NCBI GenBank assembly: GCA_040880405.1
Contig: JBBDIM010000067.1
Span: forward strand, 1 to 36,417
Length of the DNA stretch: 36,417 nucleotides
Direction of reading: 5' to 3'
Source: JBBDIM01 sp040880405
Lineage (GTDB): Bacteria > Planctomycetota > Planctomycetia > Pirellulales > Pirellulaceae
Part shown: one piece after another, positions 23,157 through 30,721 of the stretch
How the letters are laid out: each line of letters opens with the position of its first letter
How positions within the stretch are numbered: the first letter of the stretch is position 1
Made by a program: the position numbers and the translations under genes
The notes under the pieces: generated by a model
Seen by the model: only the letters and a program-made list of their open reading frames with translations
The model's database searches: none
What the model was told of the DNA's origin: nothing

Positions 23157-23937
23157 CGCCGCGACCCTCCCCCCAGTGCAAAAACATCACCCCTCAGACA
23201 TCCCTACCCCCGATAGTGTACCAGCCCCCAAACAAACCAACACCTGCGACAAACGGTCGCAGGTAGCCCCCTGGGACCGCCGACGCGTGCGTCGGCATAC
23301 AATTCTTAGCCCGCCGTCCGTGAAAGGAGAAAAGGCCCGCAGGGCCGACATAACCTCTGCCGGGGATGTAAGTCCCCGGTTGCCGGACCCTCCCAAAATT
23401 CACAGGCCTGGAGGGCCGACACACATCGTTCTGGATAGCCCATGAGCAAAATCGATGGACTTGTGTCGGTCCTTCGGGCCTGGGCGACGCGCGAGCATCG
23501 GCGCGGAAAGACTAAAGACCGGACGGCAAAAGCCGCCATCGGCCCCAGTGAACGCCTTGATCCAGAGAGGACCATCCGAGTAATCCGTGGCTGAAAATCA
23601 AACAGGAACAAAGCCACGGATCAGCACGGATGAAGGAAAGAAGGATGGCCAGCCGTGGCGGTTGATAATGGGAGTTGCCGGTGGAGAAGTTTCACGCCAA
23701 AACATGCCCACGCTTTCCGGGCGTGGGCATGGCACCCGGAGAATTATGCCGGGCCTTCAGCCCTCACGTTTCAATTGGGATCCGGTACCTAGGGCGATGC
23801 CCTAGGCTGGGATATAACCGGGCCTTTGGCCCTTTGTTAGTGGTGGTGGCCTTTGTCCGAAGTGAGGGCGTGAGGGATGTTTCGCGGAGCGGGTGCCGGC
23901 GGGACGCCTGCGGTCCCAGGGATGGGCAGTCAGGGGG
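23157..23937. repeat. 780-bp gene-free region made of palindromic repeats
   Basis: No gene is supported. Perfect hairpins include ACCTGCGAC/GTCGCAGGT (23242-23264, loop AAACG), GCCGACGC/GCGTCGGC (23279-23296) and ATGCCCACGC/GCGTGGGCAT (23704-23730). A larger pair, CAGGCCTGGAGGGCCGACAC (from 23403) with its inverse ending at 23482, belongs to a GGCC-x-GGGCCGACA family seen again near 23332. Similar CCGGGCCTT units occur near 23750 and 23811. None has a T-tract, so these are dispersed repeats rather than terminators. The promoter of the oxidase gene should lie near the left end. Confidence 0.65.
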
Positions 23938-25518
23938 TTAACTTGCGTCGGCTTGGGTCCAGGTTCCGTCGATCCAGCGCCAGGTTTGGCCGGTGGGGTT
24001 TTTGTTTTGGAGTTCGGCCGGGAGGCGGTCGAGGCGGACTCCGTCGAACGATTGGAGCATCGCGAAACGGTGGATGGCGGCGGGGATGCCGACTGCCGTG
24101 AAGCCGGGGTGGCCGGTGGCGGGGAAGGGGCCGCCGTGGTTCATTGCCGCGCTGACGGCAACTCCAGTCGGCATCTTGTCGTTGATCAGACGGCCCACTT
24201 TTTGTCGCAGGTGCGGGGCGATGGTCGCGTAGGCGGCGTCGTCCGAGCCGCGGGTGTCGGTGTAGAGGCTGCCGGTCAGGTTTCCTTCCAGGCTGTTGAC
24301 GACCTGGACGACTTGGTCGATATCGTCCGCGATGACCAGCAGCGAGCTGTTGCCGAAGGCCTCGGTTTGGAACAGTTCCGGGTCTTCCAGGTATTTCCGC
24401 GCGGGGACCGAAAGCAAGGTGTTGGCGTGGCTGTAGCCGGTGCCTGCGCCGGCGGAACCTCCCGCTAGTTCGGTCGCGCCCCCTTGCTTGATCACTTCAA
24501 TGCTGTGGGCCAGGTTCTTTTCGACCGAGGCGGAAAGCAACGTCCCGACCGGGGCGGTCGCGAATCCCTCTTTCACCATTTCCACAAACTGATCGGTCTC
24601 TGCGCCGGCCAGCAGGACCACCATGCCGGGGTTGGTGCAGAACTGCCCCGAACCCATCAGGCAGCTTCCTTGGAACTCCTTGGCTAGATCGCCGCCACGT
24701 TCCTTGAGTGCGCCCGGTAGGATGATGACTGGGTTGACGCTGGAAAGCTCTAGGTAGATGGGGGTCCCGACCTTGTCGGCGGCTTCTTTCAGTTTGAGTC
24801 CTGCCCCACGGCTGCCGGTGTAGCCGATCGCTTCGGTGCGCGGGTCGGCGACCAGACGCTCGCCATCTTCATGCTTGGTGCGGTAGATGCACTGGACGGT
24901 GGCTGGCGGAAGGCCGACCTCGTGGGCCGCCTGCTGGGCCAGCTTGGCCATTTCCCGCGTGGTCGCCGGTTGCGACGAATTGGCCTTGGCGATGACTGGG
25001 TTGCCGGCCGCGATCGCCGCCGCGAAATCACCACCACTGGCGCTATTGAACGCAAACGGAAAATTGTTCGGCCCAAACACCCAGACCGGGCCGATCGGGG
25101 CGTAGTACGAGCGGATATTGTTGGCACTGTCGATCGTGGCGGACTTCCAGCTCCCCTCGGCCGCGGCCTGGGCCGCCAGACGGAGCTGGTTACTGGTCCG
25201 GGGGAGCTCGGCATCCATCAGCCGCGGGCTCAGCGGCAGGGCGGTCTCTTGATGGGCGATTTCACAGAGGGTTTGCTTGTTCTCGTCGATCAGATCGGCC
25301 ATCCGGTTCAAGAACTCAGCGATCCGTGCGCCCGGGAGGTGGCGGAGTTGTTCGAAGGCGGCGACCGCGGCGTTCAACGCAGCATCGCAGTCTTCCCAAC
25401 TACTCACGGGAAAAACATCCGGCAAGGGGGACTTGGTCGTCGGGTTATCGACCTGGAAGGTTCCGACTTGCTGGGATTCACGCCATTGTCCGTCGATCAG
25501 CACCGGTTGCGTTGCCAT
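23938..25518 (-). CDS. Aldehyde dehydrogenase, alpha-ketoglutaric semialdehyde (2,5-dioxovalerate) type
   Basis: A 526-aa NAD(P)-dependent aldehyde dehydrogenase. It has the catalytic Cys294 in GQFCTNPG, general-base Glu257 in LELSS, the oxyanion Asn in GPNNFPFAF (150-158) and the cofactor loop IGYTGSRGAG (231-240). The NNFPFAFN and GQFCTNPG signatures are those of the KGSADH group, which oxidises 2,5-dioxopentanoate to 2-oxoglutarate at the end of pentose and sugar-acid pathways. The start at 25518 was chosen because upstream in-frame sequence to 25659 is dispersed-repeat DNA and residue 1 begins the family alignment (MATQPVLIDGQW). The FAH-family gene that would make its substrate lies upstream on the same strand, past a 595-bp repeat-filled gap. 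Confidence 0.88.
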   Translation of the reverse strand: MATQPVLIDGQWRESQQVGTFQVDNPTTKSPLPDVFPVSSWEDCDAALNAAVAAFEQLRHLPGARIAEFLNRMADLIDENKQTLCEIAHQETALPLSPRLMDAELPRTSNQLRLAAQAAAEGSWKSATIDSANNIRSYYAPIGPVWVFGPNNFPFAFNSASGGDFAAAIAAGNPVIAKANSSQPATTREMAKLAQQAAHEVGLPPATVQCIYRTKHEDGERLVADPRTEAIGYTGSRGAGLKLKEAADKVGTPIYLELSSVNPVIILPGALKERGGDLAKEFQGSCLMGSGQFCTNPGMVVLLAGAETDQFVEMVKEGFATAPVGTLLSASVEKNLAHSIEVIKQGGATELAGGSAGAGTGYSHANTLLSVPARKYLEDPELFQTEAFGNSSLLVIADDIDQVVQVVNSLEGNLTGSLYTDTRGSDDAAYATIAPHLRQKVGRLINDKMPTGVAVSAAMNHGGPFPATGHPGFTAVGIPAAIHRFAMLQSFDGVRLDRLPAELQNKNPTGQTWRWIDGTWTQADAS

Positions 25519-25591
25519 GGAGATACTCGCTTTCGTTCGTTGCTTGCGGAAGTTTGGATTGAGGGGTGGATGATCGTGGGTGTTCGATCTC

Positions 25592-26075
25592 TTAGCCCCG
25601 GTAGGGGCGGCATGTAATAGCCAGGGGCGTGAGCCCCTGGAGTCCGTCCCCATAACCACGTGAGCCCTGAAGGGGCGGCATGGGGACTTAACATCATTGA
25701 ATCAATTGCGGTCCGGTTTGGGGCGATGGGACATCATCTGATTGAAACGCAGAGACGCCAGGACGCAGGGACGCAAAGAAATCCCATGGGCGCTCTTCGC
25801 GTCCTGGTGTCTTTGCGGCTTGGCGTTAAATGATTTCGATTTCCGTCATGGCTGGTTGCCTTTGCTTTTTTATCGCAGAGGCGCGGAGATCGCAGAGGGA
25901 GTCTTCCCACGCACGTCTCTGCGTTCTCTGCGCCTCCGCGTTTCAAACTTTTATAATTAGCAGTCATCTCTTGGACGATTATTAATGCCGCCCCTTCGGG
26001 GCTTAGGAGTTTTTGAATAACTTCTCACCAGGGGCTTACGCCCCTGGCTATTGCATGTCGCCCCGTTGGGGCTGA
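25592..26075. repeat. Symmetrical array of four nested dispersed repeats
   Basis: Unit A (25592-25642, GCCCC...GGGGCGGCATG plus CAGGGGC/GCCCCTG) recurs inverted at 26028-26075. A short unit (25662-25682, ending GGGGCGGCAT) recurs inverted at 25985-26005. Between them are two hairpins of short tandem units: 25744-25830 (ACGCAGAGACGC arm, inverse arm ending near GGCGTTAAA) and 25874-25950 (CGCAGAGGCGCGGAGATCGC arm and its inverse). The whole gap between the dehydrogenase and FAH genes is therefore a palindrome-like assembly. No gene or clear terminator is present. Confidence 0.8.
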
Positions 26076-26113
26076 GGCTGTGCCGGCTGAGCGACTAACC
26101 CATTACGATTTGG

Positions 26114-26983
26114 TTATCCCTGCGTGATGGGGTTGGACAGGGTGCCGATGCCGCTGATGGTGATCTCCACCACGTCGGCCGGCTCGAGGGTGAAATCGTT
26201 GTCCGGTACGATGCCGGTGCCGGTCAGCAGGAAGACCCCATCCGGGAAGGATTGATCGCGGCCGAGGTATTCGACCAAGCCTTCCAAACTCCGCGCGAGT
26301 TGCCCCAAGTTGGTCTGCCCGGAAAAAACTTCTTTGCCGTCGCGGAGGATGACGGAGCTGATCGCGATGTCCTTCAGTTCCGGGTACTGGGCTCGCATGG
26401 GCTGGACCAACGCGATGCAGGGGCCCAAGCCGCAGCAGGCGTCGTACACCTTGGCCTGCGGCAGGTAGAGGGGGTTTTCACCCTCGATATCGCGGCTGCT
26501 CATGTCGTTGCCGATGGTGTACCCGACGATCTCCAGGCGGGAATTCACAACCAGGGTGAACTCCGGTTCGGGGACGTTCCAGTGGGAGTCCAACCGAATG
26601 CGGAGCGGCTGCCCAGGGCCACGGACGCGATGGGGGGAGGCCTTCATGAACAGCTCTGGCCGAGGTGAGTTGTAGACGCGGTCGTAGCAATCGGCGGACG
26701 ATTCGGACTCTTCCATCCGCGCCGTTTTGCTGCGGGTGTAGGTCACGCCCGCGGCCCAAACCTCTTGGCGATCGATCGGTGGCAGGAGCTTCACCTCCGC
26801 CAGCGGGAGGACCGCTGCCTGCTCGTCGACTAGCGATTTGACTAGCTCGAGCGGGTCCTGTGATTCCCAGATATCGGCCAAGCAGGTGACTAACTGCTGT
26901 GATTTGAAGGGGCGGATGCCTTCTTCGAGATACTCGCCGAGGGCGACCTCACCGGCGGAATTCAGATATTTGGCAATTCGCAT
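26114..26983 (-). CDS. Fumarylacetoacetate hydrolase-family protein, probable 2-keto-3-deoxy sugar-acid dehydratase
   Basis: The 289-aa protein has the FAH fold signature: the metal ligand cluster VPEPE (Glu139, Glu141), GNDMSSRDIEGENPLYLP with Asp160, and Lys178 in LPQAKVY. This spacing resembles archaeal 2-keto-3-deoxy-D-arabinonate dehydratase (KdaD), as far as recalled. That enzyme removes water from 2-keto-3-deoxypentonate to give 2,5-dioxopentanoate, the substrate of the aldehyde dehydrogenase encoded next on the same strand. Pairing of these two families is the usual end of the Weimberg-type oxidative pentose route. Other FAH activities (acylpyruvase, isomerase) cannot be excluded. The start ATG at 26983 gives the full domain. 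Confidence 0.82.
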   Translation of the reverse strand: MRIAKYLNSAGEVALGEYLEEGIRPFKSQQLVTCLADIWESQDPLELVKSLVDEQAAVLPLAEVKLLPPIDRQEVWAAGVTYTRSKTARMEESESSADCYDRVYNSPRPELFMKASPHRVRGPGQPLRIRLDSHWNVPEPEFTLVVNSRLEIVGYTIGNDMSSRDIEGENPLYLPQAKVYDACCGLGPCIALVQPMRAQYPELKDIAISSVILRDGKEVFSGQTNLGQLARSLEGLVEYLGRDQSFPDGVFLLTGTGIVPDNDFTLEPADVVEITISGIGTLSNPITQG

Positions 26984-27520
26984 GATGCTTCGCTTATGTG
27001 TGAGATGAAGGATGAGTGGTGGGGAGGAACTATTTTAGCCCGACCGGTCACGAGAATGAAAGCCACCTGAACCCTGAATTCGAGTGCCAGGGAATTGGGC
27101 AGCGCGGGCATAGATCGTCAGCAAGCTCGGTTAACGAAGAGACGCCGGTCTCGCCCGTGGGAAGCCGCGCTCTGCCGTAACTCGAAATCTCAGCCAACGT
27201 TAGGGGGCGTGACTAAAAATTGTCCAGCCCCCGACAGCACGCCTCCGGCATAGCGTTTGCGGTTCACGTGGGATTCAATCTGTTCGGCGTGCCTGCATCT
27301 TCTGCTTGCGTGTGGCTGACGTGCGCACCGTTGCCGTCCGGGGATTCAGTTGTCGGGAGAGGGCACTCGATCGCCGGCACGGCGCGGTGCGACGCGGCCT
27401 ATCCTGGCGCGAATCTTAATGTTCTTCCCTTCTCCGCCAGCCAGCGTTACCATTGAAGGCATGGCACACGCCATTGCTCACTCTCAACTTGTATGGGGCG
27501 GTTAGACTGGTAGCCCCCGC
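26984..27520. other. 537-bp intergenic gap with one GC hairpin
   Basis: No gene is supported, and open frames here lack coding character. A GGGGGC/GCCCCC inverted repeat (27203-27208 and 27227-27232) has an AT-rich loop but no T-tract. Promoters for the divergent FAH and nucleotidyltransferase-HD genes should lie here; none is clear. Confidence 0.4.
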
Positions 27521-28660
27521 GTGGTATCGCCGCGCGAAAACCAGCACCCTTTGGTGGAACCTTCCAAGCTGCGACGTCAAATTACCCATCACGCGGCCAA
27601 ACTTCTTTACGAGCGACAAGAGTCCGAATACTACCAAGCCAAAATGAAGGCCGCGCGGCGGTGCTTTCGGGGTTGGGTCAAGCCGGACGATCTGCCCAGT
27701 AACGGCGAGATCCGGGACGAAGTCCTGTCGCTCTCGAGGATGTTCGAAGGGGATGCGCGGCTCGGTCACCTCCAGGCCATGCGGCTGGAAGCCCTGCGGA
27801 TGATGCGGATTATGGCCAACTTCGGCCCCCGGCTAATCGGTAGCGTTTTAACAGGTCACGTGCGGCAGGGGTCCGATATCGACATCCACCTGTTCAGCGA
27901 CAGCCTCTCGGCCATCACGGCGACGCTGGAGCAAGACCAAATCCGGTACGATGTCGATCGCAAGCAGGTCCGCAAACAGGGGGAGACCCACGTCTACACG
28001 CACATCCATGTGCCGGACCGTTACCCGATTGAGCTGACCCTCTACCCGGCCAACCAGGCCCATCTCCTGCAAAAGAGCTCGATCACCGGCAAATCGATTG
28101 AGCGAGTCAGCATCCGCGAGCTGGAACAGTTTCTCACGGAAACCTACCCCGGCATCGATCTCGATCAAGAAACCCTCGAAGCGGAGAGCAAGTTGGATCG
28201 TTTCATGGTCTTCGAGACCCTCCTGCTGCCACTGGAAAACGTCAAGCAAAACCCCAAGTATCATCCCGAAGGAGACGCCCTCTACCATAGCTTGCAGGTC
28301 TATCAGTTGGCCCTCGATGCGCTACCGTACGACGAGGAGTTCCTGCTCGCGGCCCTGTTGCACGATGTGGGGAAGGCGATCGACCCGCAAGACCACGTCC
28401 AGGCGGGGCTCGAGGCGTTAGCGGATATGATCACCCCGCGGACCCACTGGCTCATCGAGCACCACATGCTGGGTCATGCGCTGGTCGAGGGAACTCTCGG
28501 GGCTCGGGCCTTGCGGCGGCTCAAAGAGAACGAGAGTTTCGAAGAGCTGGAACTGCTCACCCGCTGCGACCGCGAGGGACGCAAGGTAGGCGTCCCGGTC
28601 CCGGAGCTTGATGAGGCGCTCGCGCAGCTTCGTAACTTGGCCTTGGAAAACGGCGATTAA
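27521..28660 (+). CDS. Nucleotidyltransferase-HD domain protein
   Basis: The 379-aa product joins a Pol-beta-type nucleotidyltransferase motif (IGSVLTGHVRQGSDIDIHLF, about residues 105-124, with the D-x-D metal pair) to an HD phosphohydrolase domain (about 247-345, HD pair at 281-282 in ALLHDVGKAID). The same pairing occurs in CCA-adding enzymes and in GlnD-type uridylyltransferases, but this protein is much shorter than GlnD and lacks ACT domains. A nucleotide-transfer and -removal role on an unknown partner is an inference. The start used is GTG at 27521. An ATG at 27644 would remove the helical AAKLLYERQESEYYQAK segment, which looks coding. The stop overlaps that of the sigma-factor gene (shared TTAA at 28657-28660). 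Confidence 0.8.
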   Translation: MVSPRENQHPLVEPSKLRRQITHHAAKLLYERQESEYYQAKMKAARRCFRGWVKPDDLPSNGEIRDEVLSLSRMFEGDARLGHLQAMRLEALRMMRIMANFGPRLIGSVLTGHVRQGSDIDIHLFSDSLSAITATLEQDQIRYDVDRKQVRKQGETHVYTHIHVPDRYPIELTLYPANQAHLLQKSSITGKSIERVSIRELEQFLTETYPGIDLDQETLEAESKLDRFMVFETLLLPLENVKQNPKYHPEGDALYHSLQVYQLALDALPYDEEFLLAALLHDVGKAIDPQDHVQAGLEALADMITPRTHWLIEHHMLGHALVEGTLGARALRRLKENESFEELELLTRCDREGRKVGVPVPELDEALAQLRNLALENGD

Positions 28661-30354
28661 GCCTCGCTCGGCTGGTCATCGAGAAACTGTTCCAGCTTCT
28701 TGCGCAGATGAGGTTTGCGGAGCTTTTTGAGCGCCGCGACCTCGATCTGCCGGACGCGTTCCCGCGTGACCGAGAAGACCCGGCTCACTTCGTCCAAGGT
28801 TTGCGTCTCGCCACTCTCCAGGCCGAAGCGGCGCTCAATCACTTCCCGTTCCCGGTCGTTGAGTTCCTGGAACAAGCCTTGCATCGCTTGTTGCAGGGCC
28901 GCTTGGGTGGCCAACTGGCTGTAATGCGGCTCGCGCAGGTCGGGCAGGGCGTCGGCGAAATCATCGTCGTCGGTCTCTGTTTTCATATCGAGCGAGACCA
29001 TGCGGTAACTAAGCCGCTCCATCTCCAGGGCTTCCCGCTCGGAAATATTCGCCGCCGCCGCGGTCGCCTCGACCGTCGGCGGGGTCGCCTGTTCCTGCTG
29101 AAGCTGAGCCTTGGTAAGCTGGATCTTTTGGATCCGCTGCTGCATCCGAGTCGGGACGCGGATAATCTTGTTGTGCTCGGAGACCGCCTTGTTAATCGCC
29201 TGCCGAATCCACCAGGTGGCATACGTGGCGAACTTAAAACCACGGGACGGATCGAACTTTTCGACTGCCCGGATCAGCCCTAGGTTTCCTTCTTGAATCA
29301 GGTCCGGGAAGCTCATCCCGCGGCCCCGAAACGACTTCGCCACCGAGACCACCAACCGCAGATTCGCGGCGGCCAAGGTCCGCTTGGCTCGGTTGAACCA
29401 CTGGTACGCCTCGTCGATTTTCTCTACTTGAAACGCAAGGGTCTCCGGCGTCTCCTGATAGCACTCCAACAGCCGTTTCCCTTCCGCTGTTTCCGGGGGG
29501 CGAAAACAAAACGTGGCCGGCTGCCCCTCAGCATCCAAAACCGAAGCGTCACCCACCAGCGTGAGCTCCTCGCGAAGGAGCGTCATCCAGTGCGGATAAA
29601 ACTTTTCCCGCAGCCCATGCCCCTCCAGTCGCACCGCCAGCTCGAATCGGCGACGGAGCAGCCGCTCCGAGGCCCTCTGTCGAGCCGCTGAGGACTCATG
29701 CCGGCGGAGCAAGATCCCCAGATCGTAGCGATTGCGATAGGTCGCCTCATCCATGAGCGTCAGCGTCTGCTCCAGTTGCCGCGCAAGTCCGTCCCGATCG
29801 CCCGGGCCATCCGCTTGCGGTTCGACCGTTCGATCGAGTCGCCGGCCTCCCTGCACCACTTCCTGAAACAGCCCGCGAATCGCGTGCGAAACGACCCCGC
29901 AGGCGAACAGCCTGCGAACAAAGGCCCGGCGACCTTCGGCGACCTGTCGAGAAACCCGCAGCTCATCCGCCGCCGAGAGCATGGTGGACTGCCCCATCTC
30001 GCTGAGATAGCACTGGAGCACATGGTCGTCTCCGGCCAAGCGACTGGTTGCCTGATGAGTGGCTGCTTGGCGATTGGCCGGTGGGCCGGAAGTCTTGGAC
30101 TGCGGAGTCCCCTCGCCCGAGACCTCGAGTTCCAGCCCGGTTAACCAGTCCGCCCCCAGATCATCCACCCCAACCGCGGTCGACTCTAGGCGCGAAGATG
30201 CTTGCTGCCGCGCATTGCAGAGCGAGGCGTAGAGCAAGGCGAGGCCCATTTCCGTATCGGACCCGCCGAGATAAGAAGAAACAGTTCCATCAGGCATGAA
30301 CAGCGATCCCTCCAACACAAAAATCGGAACCTTGTCCGATGCGGGCATTCGCAT
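28657..30354 (-). CDS. RNA polymerase sigma-70 family factor, primary-like (group 1/2)
   Basis: The 565-aa sigma factor has region 1.2 (VLQCYLSEMGQSTMLSAADE, about 111-130), region 2 (about 325-400, with NLRLVVSVAKSF, then LIQEGNLGLIRAVEKFD and FATYATWWIRQAI), region 3 and region 4 (about 490-555, with REREVIERRFGL and the helix-turn-helix VTRERVRQIEVAALKKLR). Region 2 matches RpoD-type promoter recognition, so it should read -10/-35 promoters. Between regions 1.2 and 2 lies a nonconserved section of about 190 residues, and the first 105 residues are atypical. It is therefore more likely an alternative RpoD-like factor than the housekeeping one, though that is not certain. It is convergent with the nucleotidyltransferase-HD gene. 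Confidence 0.9.
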   Translation of the reverse strand: MRMPASDKVPIFVLEGSLFMPDGTVSSYLGGSDTEMGLALLYASLCNARQQASSRLESTAVGVDDLGADWLTGLELEVSGEGTPQSKTSGPPANRQAATHQATSRLAGDDHVLQCYLSEMGQSTMLSAADELRVSRQVAEGRRAFVRRLFACGVVSHAIRGLFQEVVQGGRRLDRTVEPQADGPGDRDGLARQLEQTLTLMDEATYRNRYDLGILLRRHESSAARQRASERLLRRRFELAVRLEGHGLREKFYPHWMTLLREELTLVGDASVLDAEGQPATFCFRPPETAEGKRLLECYQETPETLAFQVEKIDEAYQWFNRAKRTLAAANLRLVVSVAKSFRGRGMSFPDLIQEGNLGLIRAVEKFDPSRGFKFATYATWWIRQAINKAVSEHNKIIRVPTRMQQRIQKIQLTKAQLQQEQATPPTVEATAAAANISEREALEMERLSYRMVSLDMKTETDDDDFADALPDLREPHYSQLATQAALQQAMQGLFQELNDREREVIERRFGLESGETQTLDEVSRVFSVTRERVRQIEVAALKKLRKPHLRKKLEQFLDDQPSEA

Positions 30355-30542
30355 TGGGGCGAGTGACGACCGATCCTGGCAGCTTGCCTTTGCCTAGCGG
30401 ATCGGTGACCAAACTCGGATGTTTGCCCTGCGGCTGGGCACTTCCTGGCCCGAGCGGTTCGCTCGTCTGAAATGCCGATCAGTCCTATGTTTTTTATCCA
30501 GCCCGCGATTCAAAGTAAAGGTACGGGGCTTGGTTTCGAGGA

Positions 30543-30625
30543 GTGAAAAGGGGTCAGGACTCTTTTTCATCAGACGTGTTCCATTGGACAACGTGTCGCG
30601 AAAAAGAGTCCTGACCCCTTTTCAC
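30543..30625. repeat. REPIN-like inverted repeat pair, copy C
   Basis: A perfect 26-bp inverted repeat (30543-30568 and 30600-30625) begins GTGAAAAGGGGTCAGGACTC and is separated by 31 bp. It is the same family as 6518-6603 and 6646-6729, 24 kb away. It occupies the gap between the sigma-factor and EF-hand protein genes; the rest of that gap (30355-30721) holds no gene. Confidence 0.85.
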
Positions 30626-30721
30626 GGCCACCCGGGCTACTCTCAACAGCCACCGTTCCAACATTATATGCCCGCCCCCTTTACGCGGTTCCATTCTCCG
30701 CGGTTCGTTCCGCCGGTCGAT

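Noticed and set aside
23242..23296. Two perfect hairpins as intrinsic terminators
   Set aside because: No T-tract follows on either strand, and they lie upstream rather than downstream of the adjacent minus-strand gene.
25740..25960. Short regularly spaced CGCAGAG/CGCAAAG units considered as a CRISPR array
   Set aside because: Units are 7-8 bp, degenerate and arranged as inverted hairpin arms; there are no uniform spacers and no cas genes.
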